From Oscillospiraceae bacterium (GTDB taxonomy: Bacteria; Bacillota; Clostridia; Oscillospirales; Ruminococcaceae), in contig JAHHTP010000012.1 of assembly GCA_020024615.1 (NCBI GenBank), positions 1 through 45,812 of the forward strand: DNA of 45,812 bases. The letters are read 5' to 3'. This document shows positions 1 through 8,300 of the stretch, piece after piece. The position numbers and the translations under genes were made by a program. The notes beneath the pieces were generated by a model, which was not told the origin of the DNA, searched no databases, and saw only the letters and a list, made by a program, of their open reading frames with translations. The stretch's first letter is position 1. Each line of letters begins with the position of its first letter.

Positions 1-63
1 CTTGTTGGGGCAACATCCCCAAACCCCTTCGATCAACAACTACGTTGTTGGCTGCACAATGTT
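1..63. other. Mobile-element-type noncoding DNA with small hairpins
   Basis: Two small inverted repeats are visible: TTGGGG (5-10) with CCCCAA (17-22), and CAACAA with TTGTTG just downstream. GC-rich runs of this kind often follow relaxase genes in clostridial mobilizable elements, and a similar stretch occurs at 40730-40820. No gene is seen here. The link to a mobile element is inference. Confidence 0.3.
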
Positions 64-246
64 TTAACGTTTGCTTACTACATCCAGTTTGTATTCATTA
101 TTGAGTGATTTCAAATAAATATCGTCACCAATACAACCAGTGAGAGGTCTGCGGCTAACAATATGCTGCACTATTTCATGACCTTCATCATTTTCTAATG
201 TGCAAACATAGTACCGATACTTAAAAATTCCAAGACGATATTCACA
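64..246 (-). pseudogene. Remnant of an unrecognised small gene
   Basis: An open frame of 60 codons ends in TAA at 64-66. It reads as ordinary protein (for example RRPLTGCIGDDIYLKSL) but has no usable start codon, and an in-frame TAG lies directly upstream at 247-249. I do not recognise the family. The frame probably is the C-terminal part of a gene that lost its 5' end. The DNA between it and the methyltransferase gene (247-428) shows no other coding signal. Confidence 0.4.
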
Positions 247-428
247 CTAAAGTGATTGTGCCGTATACAGAGAAATGCCAGCGTTCCGAAAAAGATTTGA
301 TAATGATCCCCTTGTCTATGGTAAGAGTACCGTATTGCAGCTATACCACTTGTAGCTAAGACATAATTTCAATAAGAAAATAAGGTGTACGATTTATACA
401 TCAATTTTTCTCTGCCTCATATCGATGT

Positions 429-1181
429 TTACCTATATTTTATACAACGTGTGGCGATAAAGGAAGGAACATTCAAATCATGCAGTTTTCCAGTGTTATT
501 TGTGTCCTCATACAAATTCGTCAATGTAAAGCCTGCCTTTAATTGCCCACCAATTTGTTCCTCAATTGTATGAGAAAACTGAATTCCCCAATCATTTTCA
601 ATGGAATCTTCGTACTGTTGAGGATTGTTTAACGGATTGAATGGGAGAGGATACATCATTTTCTCTTCGTTGTTATCAAAAATATAGTTGATTCCAATAT
701 CGTAACCACCCAAAAATATGCCATCCTTTTTCAATATACGATAACATTCTCTAAAAATAGGCAGAACATTTTCGACATAACAGTTGGAAACCGGATGAAA
801 GATAATGTCAAAAGTTTCATCTGCAAAAGGCAATGGCTTGGTCATATCTGCTTGTATAATTTCCACATGATAACCTTCTCGCTCTGCAACCAAGCGTTCA
901 CTATTGCATTGTTCGTCGGAATAATCCAGTACTGTACATTCTGCACCTAAGGCGGTAAATATTGGAATTTGCTGACCACCTCCGCTGGCCAATCCCAAAA
1001 GTTTTTTTCCGTGTAAATTCCCAAACCAGTCATGAGGTACACACTTTGTGGGCGTTAAATAGACATTCCATTCTCCGAATTTTGCTTTTTCATATTCTTC
1101 ATGAGGAATCATTGTTCCCCATTCCCATCCTTCACGGCACCACTTGTTGATTGTTTCGGCATTAATTTTTTGATATTCCAT
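429..1181 (-). CDS. Class I SAM-dependent methyltransferase
   Basis: A 250-residue Rossmann-fold methyltransferase of the Methyltransf_11/UbiE-like type. The SAM-binding motif I is LLGLASGGGQQ (about residues 61-71), an acidic residue ends strand 2 (VLDYS), and ADMTKPLPF marks the motif II/III region. The substrate cannot be told from sequence; this family includes enzymes acting on small molecules and on quinones. The second of two close ATGs is taken as the start, because AAAGGAG lies seven bases before it and only one base before the first. The gene is monocistronic, downstream of the tRNA-cluster terminator. Confidence 0.8.
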   Translation of the reverse strand: MEYQKINAETINKWCREGWEWGTMIPHEEYEKAKFGEWNVYLTPTKCVPHDWFGNLHGKKLLGLASGGGQQIPIFTALGAECTVLDYSDEQCNSERLVAEREGYHVEIIQADMTKPLPFADETFDIIFHPVSNCYVENVLPIFRECYRILKKDGIFLGGYDIGINYIFDNNEEKMMYPLPFNPLNNPQQYEDSIENDWGIQFSHTIEEQIGGQLKAGFTLTNLYEDTNNTGKLHDLNVPSFIATRCIKYR

Positions 1182-1433
1182 ATTCATGCTCCTTTTCTAA
1201 AATATTCAGATTGTTTTGATATGTCTGACTGTTCGAATTATCCATACCTATCTAATACCACTTTTTATTTTACATTAAAATTTGTAAATAATAAATATCC
1301 AGAGCGATTTTTCTCTGTTCAGGCGATTCTTTTCAGACATATATTATTTCAACATTGACTTTCATAACTGTATCAAATACACTTAAAGTTTCATTTGCAG
1401 ATATACCACATGAAAGAGGAAGCTCCGTTAACT

Positions 1434-1478
1434 ACAAAAAATCAGGCATCATCAAGATTTTCATCTCGATGATGCCTG
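1434..1478 (-). terminator. Rho-independent terminator of the tRNA cluster
   Basis: CAGGCATCATC (1443-1453) pairs perfectly with GATGATGCCTG (1468-1478). On the minus strand the stem is followed by ATTTTTTG, as expected for the end of the Gly-Arg-His-Gln tRNA transcript. The plus strand also has a T-run (GTTCATTTTTT), so it could act in both directions. 1182-1433 contains no gene; it must hold the promoter of the methyltransferase, which I could not place with confidence. Confidence 0.8.
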
Positions 1479-1579
1479 GTTCATTTTTTCCAACCCTGTC
1501 AGACAGATGCTATATATCAGTAATTTTCGTGGGTTACTGTTTTATGACCACCCATCTAATTTACAGAGTGCTTTTTATC

Positions 1580-1655
1580 TGGCTGGGGTAGTTGGATTCG
1601 AACCAACGTAATGAGGGAGTCAAAGTCCCTTGCCTTGCCGCTTGGCGATACCCCA
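1580..1655 (-). tRNA. trnQ: tRNA-Gln (UUG)
   Basis: A full cloverleaf is readable on the minus strand. The acceptor TGGGGTA pairs with TACCCCA, the anticodon loop CTTTGAC carries TTG, and the T-arm contains GTTCGAATC. The 3' CCA is encoded (1580-1582). It is the last tRNA of a four-gene minus-strand cluster. Confidence 0.95.
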
Positions 1656-1665
1656 ATATAAATGC

Positions 1666-1692
1666 GCGCCTGACAGTAAAACTATCAGGCGC
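1666..1692. repeat. Inverted repeat between tRNA-Gln and tRNA-His
   Basis: GCGCCTGACAG and CTATCAGGCGC form an 11-bp stem with one mismatch and a five-base loop. No U-tract follows, so it is more likely a processing or spacer hairpin in the tRNA precursor than a terminator. Confidence 0.6.
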
Positions 1693-1706
1693 ACTTCGAC
1701 AAGTTA

Positions 1707-1784
1707 TGGGGTGGATAATGAGACTCGAACTCACGGCCTCCAGAGTCACAATCTGGCGCTCTAACCAACTGAGCTATACCCACC
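1707..1784 (-). tRNA. trnH: tRNA-His (GUG)
   Basis: Anticodon GTG sits in loop TTGTGAC. The extra 5' G(-1) typical of tRNA-His (position 1784) pairs with C73, the acceptor is GTGGGTA/TATCCAC, and CCA is encoded. Confidence 0.95.
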
Positions 1785-1792
1785 ATGTCAAG

Positions 1793-1866
1793 TACGCCAA
1801 ACAGGATTCGAACCTGCGACAACCCGCTTAGAAGGCGGGTGCTCTATCCAACTGAGCTATTGGCGC
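1793..1866 (-). tRNA. trnR: tRNA-Arg (UCU)
   Basis: Anticodon TCT sits in a seven-base loop flanked by the CCCGC/GCGGG stem. The acceptor GCGCCAA pairs with TTGGCGT including a terminal G-U pair. CCA is not encoded (CTT follows the discriminator), unlike its three neighbours, so this tRNA needs CCA addition after transcription. Confidence 0.93.
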
Positions 1867-1883
1867 ATAAAAGGCTTGCGCCT

Positions 1884-1957
1884 TGGAGCAGGTGATGGGA
1901 ATCGAACCCACGTAACTAGCTTGGAAGGCTAGAATTCTACCATTGAACTACACCTGC
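1884..1957 (-). tRNA. trnG: tRNA-Gly (UCC)
   Basis: Acceptor GCAGGTG/CACCTGC, anticodon TCC, T-loop GGTTCGATTCC and an encoded CCA are all present. It is the first tRNA of the minus-strand cluster, about 25 bases after the promoter. Confidence 0.95.
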
Positions 1958-1982
1958 GAACCTTCTTCTTGACAACAACGAT

Positions 1983-2011
1983 ATTATATCAGATTTTGAA
2001 AGATTTGTCAA
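1983..2011 (-). promoter_or_regulatory. Sigma-A promoter of the four-tRNA cluster
   Basis: Minus-strand TTGACA (2006-2011) and TATAAT (1983-1988) are both consensus and separated by exactly 17 bases, directly upstream of tRNA-Gly. This predicts strong constitutive expression. Confidence 0.9.
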
Positions 2012-2114
2012 CACTTTTTTTATTGTTTTTTAGAAATCATATAACTTTAGCATTATTCTATAAATTTTAAAATAAAACAACTTCTTTTACATATATTTTG
2101 CAACCAACTGTCGA

Positions 2115-2143
2115 TTGACCCGTGAAATAAAATGTGCTATAAT
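2115..2143 (+). promoter_or_regulatory. Extended -10 promoter of the histidine phosphatase gene
   Basis: TTGACC (2115-2120), a 17-base spacer and TGC-TATAAT (-10 at 2138-2143) precede the gene, giving a leader of only about 20 bases with GGAGG in it. Confidence 0.85.
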
Positions 2144-2172
2144 TAGGAAAAACTTTCACGGAGGAATTTTAT

Positions 2173-2847
2173 ATGAAACTCTATATTATTCGCCACGGTG
2201 ATCCGGACTATGCAAATGACTGTCTGACTGAGCCTGGCAAATTACAGGCAGATGCTGTTGCCCCCCGCCTGGCTTCCTATGGCATAGACCGCATTGTCAC
2301 TTCTCCACAAGGACGCGCTAGACAGACCGCGCAGCCACTTGCCGATCTGCTTGATATGACACCGGAAGTTGCTTCCTGGGCGCACGAAATCTACTTTCAG
2401 TGCAATCATCCAACAAAAGGCAAAGTATTTGGAACTGCCGCTCCGGAAGAAATTATGCGCAGTGATGAGGTGCTTTCCTTAGGCGATCAATGGCATACGC
2501 ATCCGCTATACACAGGAACCGGTGCGGGAGAAGAAGTGGCAGGCATCCATGCCGCTTCGGATATGTGGTTTGAAAAACTCGGTTACCGCAGAGAGGGCTT
2601 ACGCTATGAAGTTATTTCACCAAATGATGAAACTATTGCGCTATTCTGCCATGGTGGTCTTGGAACTGTTTTAATCGGACATATTTTAGGCATCCCGGAA
2701 CCAATCTGCTTTTCTGCATTCGGTCTGTCACTTACTGGTGTAACACTGATCGAATTTAAAAATACCGAAAGCGGATACACTGCACCGCGATGCAGATTCC
2801 ATAACGATACTTCTCATTTATTTGAAAAAAATATGGAAATTTTATAA
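2173..2847 (+). CDS. Histidine phosphatase (phosphoglycerate mutase-like) family protein
   Basis: A 224-residue member of the branch-1 histidine phosphatase superfamily. The catalytic RHG motif is at residues 7-9 (YIIRHGDPDY); the phosphohistidine intermediate forms on His8. TSPQGRARQTA carries the second conserved Arg, and the C-terminal CHGG supplies the second catalytic His. Substrate is not predictable; family members include cofactor-dependent mutases, CobC and broad phosphatases. GGAGG lies nine bases before the ATG. The gene stands alone between its own promoter and the tRNA-Thr promoter. Confidence 0.85.
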   Translation: MKLYIIRHGDPDYANDCLTEPGKLQADAVAPRLASYGIDRIVTSPQGRARQTAQPLADLLDMTPEVASWAHEIYFQCNHPTKGKVFGTAAPEEIMRSDEVLSLGDQWHTHPLYTGTGAGEEVAGIHAASDMWFEKLGYRREGLRYEVISPNDETIALFCHGGLGTVLIGHILGIPEPICFSAFGLSLTGVTLIEFKNTESGYTAPRCRFHNDTSHLFEKNMEIL

Positions 2848-2872
2848 ACTTAAATTTATAACAGAAAAACCC

Positions 2873-2901
2873 TTGACTTTCGACAAACTTTCTGATATAA
2901 T
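2873..2901 (+). promoter_or_regulatory. Promoter of tRNA-Thr
   Basis: TTGACT (2873-2878) and TATAAT (2896-2901) with a 17-base spacer stand about 40 bases before the tRNA. Confidence 0.88.
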
Positions 2902-2943
2902 CATTAACTGTTGAGAGCAAATCACTCAAAACAGTTAAGAAAT

Positions 2944-3019
2944 GCTGTTATGGCTCAGGTGGTAGAGCACGTCCTTGGTAAGGACGAGGTCACCAGTTCG
3001 AATCTGGTTAACAGCTCCA
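2944..3019 (+). tRNA. trnT: tRNA-Thr (GGU)
   Basis: Acceptor GCTGTTA/TAACAGC, anticodon GGT in loop TTGGTAA between CGTCC and GGACG, T-arm CCAGTTCGAATCTGG, and an encoded CCA (3017-3019). Confidence 0.95.
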
Positions 3020-3020
3020 G

Positions 3021-3060
3021 AGAGAGAAGTTTCATTCGAAGCTTCTCTTTTTTGTTTTTT
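3021..3060 (+). terminator. Terminator of tRNA-Thr
   Basis: AGAGAAG (3023-3029) pairs with CTTCTCT (3042-3048), followed by TTTTTTGTTTTTT. The T-run touches the stop of the convergent ABC gene. Confidence 0.85.
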
Positions 3061-3739
3061 AAACAGTCTTATGCAGTTTTCCATCATATAAATATAGGAT
3101 CCTCTGTGCATAGGCCGCAGCTTTCGGATCATGCGTAATCAGCAGAATCGTTTTCCCCTGTTCATGTAACCTGCATAGTGCCTCCATCACTTCCACACCA
3201 GAACGGCCATCCAACGCACCGGTCGGCTCATCCGCTAATATCACATCCGGATCTGTTGCAATTGCTCTTGCAATCGCAACACGCTGCCGCTGTCCACCGG
3301 AAAGCTGACCCGGCAGGTGAGAAAACCGGTCGGAAAGCCCCACCTGTTCCAATGCATTTTGTGCAATTCGAATCTGTTTTTGTTTCGGAAGATGCTGATA
3401 GAAAAGCGGTAGCTTCACATTTTCCAATGCGGTCAGAGATGAAATCAAACTGCAATTCTGAAAGATAAAACCAATACTTTGGCTGCGAATTTTGGAGAGT
3501 TCTCGATCGCTGCGTCCAGTCAGTTCCATACCACAAAGCCTATATATGCCACCATCAGGCGCATCTAATACACCAATGATATTCATCAATGTAGATTTTC
3601 CAGCTCCTGATTCCCCCATAATTGCGGTAAACTCCCCTTCTTTTACGGTTAAATTCAATCCATCCAGTACCATAACTTCTTTTCCACGCTCCGGCGATGG
3701 GTATTTTTTTTGTAAATTTTCAATTTTAATCATATCCAT
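3059..3739 (-). CDS. Orphan ABC transporter ATPase (MacB/LolD-like)
   Basis: A 226-residue nucleotide-binding subunit: Walker A GESGAGKST (42-50), signature LSGGQRQ, Walker B VILADEP, and the H-loop in LLITHD. The sequence resembles the MacB/LolD/FtsE group, which powers export or extraction of peptides and lipoproteins with a MacB-type permease. No permease is next to it, so its partner must be encoded elsewhere. A longer frame runs back to 3823, but GGAGG spaced seven bases from the ATG at 3739 supports this start, and the longer frame would begin inside the terminator of the upstream gene. Confidence 0.88.
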   Translation of the reverse strand: MDMIKIENLQKKYPSPERGKEVMVLDGLNLTVKEGEFTAIMGESGAGKSTLMNIIGVLDAPDGGIYRLCGMELTGRSDRELSKIRSQSIGFIFQNCSLISSLTALENVKLPLFYQHLPKQKQIRIAQNALEQVGLSDRFSHLPGQLSGGQRQRVAIARAIATDPDVILADEPTGALDGRSGVEVMEALCRLHEQGKTILLITHDPKAAAYAQRILYLYDGKLHKTV

Positions 3740-3784
3740 TTTGATTCCTCCATTCCTTTCTGATAGCTTTTGCAGAAATGGAAC

Positions 3785-3820
3785 GAAAAAAACAGCGGAA
3801 AACCAAAATCTTTCCGCTGT
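3785..3820 (-). terminator. Terminator after rsmI
   Basis: On the minus strand ACAGCGGAAA and TTTCCGCTGT form a perfect 10-bp stem followed by TTTTTT. It lies between rsmI and the ABC gene, so the latter may depend on readthrough or on an unseen promoter. Confidence 0.85.
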
Positions 3821-3828
3821 CAATTATT

Positions 3829-4665
3829 TTATTCATTGCAGACCCAACGATATAGTTCTGCTCGATTCTGACCAGTCATTTTTGCCACCTCTTTGCAGGC
3901 AACGGTTAGTTTCTCTCCCGACTCTACCTTTGCTTTTACCATCGCAATGGCATCTTCCATCGTATAGGAATCCTTCTCTGCCTGCTGTGCAGCCGCTTTG
4001 TCAAATCCTTCCAACACCAGCACATACTCGCCTTTCGGCTTATTTTCGGTGTAATAAGCCACCGCTTCTCCCAAAGTAGTACGGTGATGCTGCTCATGCA
4101 ACTTGGTCAGTTCTTTGCATAGCGTGATTTTGCGTTCTGAGCCGAAAGTCTTTGCAAAATCCTGCAAAGTCGCTAAAAGCTTATGCGGTGCCTCATAAAA
4201 AATCATGGTACGCGTTTCTTCTTTTACTTCGTCTAGATGCTGCAACCTCTGCGGTCGATTAACCGATAAAAAACCTTCAAAGGTAAATCTTCCAGTCGGA
4301 AGTCCAGAAGCTGCCAACGCACTGACCACCGCACTTGGCCCTGGTACAACCGCTATCGGAATGTCATGCTCAGCGCAGAGTTTGACCAGATCCTCACCCG
4401 GATCAGAGATGCACGGCATCCCCGCATCGGTCACAATCGCACAGTTCTCGCCATTTAATATTCTGCTAACAATATACTCACCTTTTTGACGAATATTATG
4501 CTCATAATAGCTAATCATCGGGGTTTCAATTTCAAAATGATTCAGAAGCTTTAAGGTCACCCGAGTATCCTCCGCCGCAATAAAATCCACATCACGCAAT
4601 GTCTGAATCGCACGCGGCGAAAAATCGCTCAGGTTTCCAATTGGCGTACCAACAATATATAACAT
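3829..4665 (-). CDS. rsmI: 16S rRNA (cytidine1402-2'-O)-methyltransferase
   Basis: RsmI methylates the ribose of C1402 in the ribosomal P-site region of 16S rRNA, using SAM. The 278-residue length and the tetrapyrrole-methylase-fold motifs match: TPIGNL (7-12), AEDTR, TDAGMPCISDPG and PGPSA. The start has AAAGGA upstream. It follows the LOTUS/DUF3825 gene by 16 bases on the same strand, so the two are probably cotranscribed from the promoter at 7768-7796. Confidence 0.95.
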   Translation of the reverse strand: MLYIVGTPIGNLSDFSPRAIQTLRDVDFIAAEDTRVTLKLLNHFEIETPMISYYEHNIRQKGEYIVSRILNGENCAIVTDAGMPCISDPGEDLVKLCAEHDIPIAVVPGPSAVVSALAASGLPTGRFTFEGFLSVNRPQRLQHLDEVKEETRTMIFYEAPHKLLATLQDFAKTFGSERKITLCKELTKLHEQHHRTTLGEAVAYYTENKPKGEYVLVLEGFDKAAAQQAEKDSYTMEDAIAMVKAKVESGEKLTVACKEVAKMTGQNRAELYRWVCNE

Positions 4666-4681
4666 ATAACAAATCCTTTAC

Positions 4682-7630
4682 TTATTCATTTTCTGGTCTA
4701 TCCACCGACACGGCATTCAGCCAGAAATGATCCAGCCGGCGTACAAATCTTGCTGCCAAATAGGCTTCTTTTAATGTAAGCAGTGCAGTCGGACAATAGG
4801 AGCCGTACTCCATTGTAAACGCAATTACAACATCCGGATTGGCATTTCCCTGCAAGGTCAACGGAAGCATCCAGACAACTTTGTCATTGTTCGGCAGGTA
4901 GCCTGCAACAGCATAACAATAATCCCGTCTAACCCGATGCAGTGCATAATGAATCGAACGATTGATTGCTTCAATCATGGTATCCAGCTGCTCAACATTT
5001 TTTCGATAGCATTCTTCTAGACGAGCATAGCACCCATTCGAAAGCCTTTCGTCCAGATTCATCTGTTCAATCAATGAAATCTCAAAAGCATGACTGTATC
5101 GGCGCAAAAATTCGCGCGGCAATGTGCGAATCTTGCTTAAAATCACATCATGCGCAAACGGCATAATGTTGCGATCCGGCTCAAACCATGGCGAATTTCT
5201 TCCATCCAAATAGGATGGAACCAGTGGAATACTTACAAAATCAGACGCTACTCTGCCGGATACAAAGCGTTCAAACCGCCACGGCAACTTGGAACCCGGC
5301 AGATTTTTAGAAAACTGCGCATAAATATCATGACCATACCGCGTCATCAACCCTGTATTAAATGCAGCCATGTTTTTTTCTGCATTAAAAACCATCTTAT
5401 CCTGACTTTCAATGCGTTCAAAACAGCCATCCATATAATATTTCAGATTTTCAAAGCTGTTATTATCGACAAAATCCCATTTTTCCGGTGCTGCCAGCTG
5501 AGAAAGCAAACGCATCTGACCATCCCAGTCACCTAAGAATGCAAACTGCTCCAACGCGGACGGTTCCTTGACACAAGATTCCTCTTTTTCGATTTCTTTT
5601 CCTTCAAAATACTGGAAGAACCAGTTTTTATCTCCCCCCTCACTCGGTCTGAGATAAACTGTCACTTCCTCACCTTTGAGGTTTTTCTGCAATAAAGCAA
5701 AGCGGATTTCATCCGGACGACGGGCAATTTTACCGGTTTCCCTACATTCTTGATAACTGTCATTCAGCTGTTGTAACATCTGCTCCTCCAGCATGCCACA
5801 TTCATGTGCCAAAAGACTTACCGTATGCTGCGGCAGAAAGCTTAAGTCTTCCAACTCATCCGGCAGCGGTGCATTATCCATACGAATCTCAAAAACAGGT
5901 TCTTTATCAGCTGTTTCTGCAAGGCTTTTAATCTGCTCTACAGCTGAAGCATGCTGCTGAGAAGAAGCGGAAAACACAAGATTTGCACCGACAAAGCGGA
6001 CATAAAACGGCTTTTCACCAATACGGTTTGGTGTAAGCAGCACATAAACTATTTGAGCAGTTTGAGCTGAAACCAGTGGATAATAGTATTCTTCCCCATT
6101 TACTGCCATCGCATCGGTACCATAAGCAGTCGCATAATCATTAACAATCATATTTCGTGCTTGTTCTTCCGTGCAGTGCAGTGCCTTAAAGGCAGCGGCT
6201 CGAACCACGCTGTCTGAAAGTGCGCAGCAATCAGCAAAATCAGGGGTCAGAACATATTCTTTCGGCTGAATATCCTCAGTATTTTCCTCGCCAAGTTCGG
6301 TTTTGCGTACAAATTGTGGGCTGCCAACCCATGCTAAAAACCATCGTTTTCCCTCATCGCTTCCAGATTCATGCAGTTCTCCCATCAAAGCATCAGAACG
6401 CATGGTTTTTAAGGTGAGCGGAAAACGCATAGTCATCTCTTTTTCGGAACTAACAACGCCCTTACGGGTGATGTGCTTGCGTTCTATGGAAAGTGTACCA
6501 TTGTTTTTGGCCTGAATATAAGACTGTTCGAGTGCCTCCTCACACGCCCAAACAGGACTGCCGGTCATACGGCTTAATAAGCCCAAGATCTTCGGCGGCA
6601 GAAAAGCAATCTGATGCAATTCTTGAGAGTGTTTATCACTGTGATACCCCTGCTGTCTGCAAATCGGACTCTGCCCCATCTCATGTAGGGTTACGAGCGT
6701 CTGCGGCACACCATTCATAACAACTTCCTGCAATGACAGAAAATCGTGTAGTTCTGCTGAAAGTTCTTTTACCTTCTGAAAACCATACTTGCGATAATCA
6801 AAACCGTAGGTCTTTAAAATCGGGCTGAACGCCGCCATATGAATTGCTTCTCCGAATTTCATATGCTGGCACAGCACATCATAAATCCGTTTCTTTTCCG
6901 CATCATCCAGTTTTTCCGAGCTGCTTGGACGGGAAACACCGATTAACTGCGTATCCCATTTCGGCACATGATGTACCGTAACCAATGTCTGCGGCACGCC
7001 GTTCATCATGACTTCTTCAAAGTCCATAAAATCACTGCACCGTTTGAGCATGTTTTTGGATTTGACAAATCCAAGCTTATCATGCTGCACTCCGGCATAA
7101 CGCAAAACCGGACTAAGAGTGGACATATAAAGCGGTTTTTCTAACTGTAATCCCAATACCACAGCGGTATATATTTTTTGTTTTATCTCATCACTCAATG
7201 AATCAGGTTCCATGATTTCACTGTTTTTTGACATCGTCTGCCGCGATTTTGTTTCTATCTGTGACAAAGAAAATTTACTTTCACCCTTTACATCTTCATC
7301 TAAACTTTTTCCGGATAACAATCCAATATCGTCATTTCCTCGTCTAACTCTGGTGGTATACTCAGATACAGATGATGCTGATTGTTGCCAATCTCCTTTC
7401 TTTATCGCCGCACGAATTTTAACCATCATTCTGCCATCTTCGGTGGTTTTCATCATTAGAATCGGCTCTAAATCTGCAAACATTTCACGCATATTGGAAT
7501 ATCCATATTTTGCCGGAACAAAACCACCGGTCAAAAGCTGTTTCACAAGCACAGTTGACAGAACTTCCTCTCCCGGTTTAAACTGAGTTGACAGATACGC
7601 GTAAATTTCATGGTATAATTTTTCTTCCAT
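4682..7630 (-). CDS. Large protein with three LOTUS-like repeats and a DUF3825-type C-terminus
   Basis: About 982 residues. The N-terminal third has three copies of a winged-helix-like unit (about residues 2-72, 147-221, 243-317), each with a helical start, a Y-G-[YF]-x-K/S core and a final strand. Units two and three both end in NGVPQTLVT.H. The pattern resembles OST-HTH/LOTUS domains, which are predicted to bind RNA. The C-terminal 270 residues (FNTGLMTRYGHDIYAQF to the LLTLKEAY..AR end) resemble DUF3825, often found with such domains. A role in RNA metabolism is inference, supported by cotranscription with rsmI. The frame extends back to 7690, but AAAGGA ten bases before the ATG at 7630 favours this start. 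Confidence 0.72.
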   Translation of the reverse strand: MEEKLYHEIYAYLSTQFKPGEEVLSTVLVKQLLTGGFVPAKYGYSNMREMFADLEPILMMKTTEDGRMMVKIRAAIKKGDWQQSASSVSEYTTRVRRGNDDIGLLSGKSLDEDVKGESKFSLSQIETKSRQTMSKNSEIMEPDSLSDEIKQKIYTAVVLGLQLEKPLYMSTLSPVLRYAGVQHDKLGFVKSKNMLKRCSDFMDFEEVMMNGVPQTLVTVHHVPKWDTQLIGVSRPSSSEKLDDAEKKRIYDVLCQHMKFGEAIHMAAFSPILKTYGFDYRKYGFQKVKELSAELHDFLSLQEVVMNGVPQTLVTLHEMGQSPICRQQGYHSDKHSQELHQIAFLPPKILGLLSRMTGSPVWACEEALEQSYIQAKNNGTLSIERKHITRKGVVSSEKEMTMRFPLTLKTMRSDALMGELHESGSDEGKRWFLAWVGSPQFVRKTELGEENTEDIQPKEYVLTPDFADCCALSDSVVRAAAFKALHCTEEQARNMIVNDYATAYGTDAMAVNGEEYYYPLVSAQTAQIVYVLLTPNRIGEKPFYVRFVGANLVFSASSQQHASAVEQIKSLAETADKEPVFEIRMDNAPLPDELEDLSFLPQHTVSLLAHECGMLEEQMLQQLNDSYQECRETGKIARRPDEIRFALLQKNLKGEEVTVYLRPSEGGDKNWFFQYFEGKEIEKEESCVKEPSALEQFAFLGDWDGQMRLLSQLAAPEKWDFVDNNSFENLKYYMDGCFERIESQDKMVFNAEKNMAAFNTGLMTRYGHDIYAQFSKNLPGSKLPWRFERFVSGRVASDFVSIPLVPSYLDGRNSPWFEPDRNIMPFAHDVILSKIRTLPREFLRRYSHAFEISLIEQMNLDERLSNGCYARLEECYRKNVEQLDTMIEAINRSIHYALHRVRRDYCYAVAGYLPNNDKVVWMLPLTLQGNANPDVVIAFTMEYGSYCPTALLTLKEAYLAARFVRRLDHFWLNAVSVDRPENE

Positions 7631-7767
7631 CTCTACTGCATCCTTTCTATCTACAATTTCACTCATCCTCGATTCAACTTTGAAATCCAAATAACACTAT
7701 TTGCAAAGTCCGAAACGAAATTCCTTCCGATTATGCTGCTGCCATCGGAAATGTATTACTTGTTTTT

Positions 7768-7796
7768 ATTATACCATATCATACCATTCAAATCAA
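7768..7796 (-). promoter_or_regulatory. Promoter of the LOTUS/DUF3825-rsmI operon
   Basis: Minus-strand TTGATT (7791-7796) and TATAAT (7768-7773) have a 17-base spacer and leave an untranslated leader of about 130 bases. The rest of 7631-7975 is AT-rich and without genes. Confidence 0.75.
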
Positions 7797-7975
7797 ATTA
7801 TTTTCCCTGTTTTTCACTTATTTTTTTTACAAAATTATCCCGATATTTGGGGCTTGTTCTTGCTATTGCGCAAATGTTTTACAAAAACAGAGCTGTTTTC
7901 CCATAAATCTACATTCCTCTGTAAATTTATTTATATACCACAATGTTGTTGTATACCTGCTGCGCATATTGATAC

Positions 7976-8009
7976 AGAAAAATCCGCCTGAAGAAAAAAC
8001 CTCAGGCGG
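7976..8009 (-). terminator. Terminator of the pyrC-pyrF-microprotein operon
   Basis: CCGCCTGA (7984-7991) pairs with TCAGGCGG (8002-8009). A U-run follows on the minus strand (GGATTTTTCTG), just after the second microprotein. Confidence 0.85.
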
Positions 8010-8014
8010 ACGCT

Positions 8015-8095
8015 TTATTTTTTCAAAGTAAGCACCAGGACAACTATCCCAGTGATGGCAGCAATACCAGCAACCATAAGCATTCCCGAAAACAT
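8015..8095 (-). CDS. 26-residue single-pass membrane microprotein
   Basis: A very short frame, ATG at 8095 and TAA at 8015-8017. It encodes a small start (MFSGM) followed by one hydrophobic helix of about 20 residues (through IVVLVLTL) and a terminal Lys-Lys. It starts four bases after the stop of the IIGGADGPT microprotein and ends just before the terminator. There is no good Shine-Dalgarno, so translation would depend on coupling to the gene before it. It may be an accessory subunit of a membrane complex. The evidence is position, hydrophobicity and tight packing only. Confidence 0.5.
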   Translation of the reverse strand: MFSGMLMVAGIAAITGIVVLVLTLKK

Positions 8096-8099
8096 TATA

Positions 8100-8300
8100 T
8101 TATTTTTTATGCCTCCATACAGCAATCAATACCACAACAAGTGCAATTACAACGATCAGTCCAACAATCCACCACGGAAATACACCGGTAACAAAGATCT
8201 CGGTTGGACCATCAGCACCGCCGATGATACCAATGGATTCATCTGAACAACCAGTTAATACCATAGCAAGCGGCAAAAGAACAGCTGACAGCTTTTTCAT
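8100..8300 (-). CDS. Lipoprotein-like microprotein carrying a GIIGGADGPT motif
   Basis: 66 residues with a lipoprotein-type signal (MKKLSAVLLPLAMVLTGC, probable lipidated Cys18), then IGIIGGADGPTEIFV, then a membrane helix (WWIVGLIVVIALVVVLIAVW) and a basic end (RHKK). The GIIGGADGPT segment is the signature near the start of the beta subunit of Na+-translocating decarboxylases (OadB/MmdB/GcdB), here without the rest of that protein. The ATG overlaps the pyrF stop as TAATG, which implies translational coupling. Short clostridial proteins of this type are often labelled oxaloacetate decarboxylase, but no catalytic subunit is nearby, so function is unknown. Confidence 0.75.
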   Translation of the reverse strand: MKKLSAVLLPLAMVLTGCSDESIGIIGGADGPTEIFVTGVFPWWIVGLIVVIALVVVLIAVWRHKK

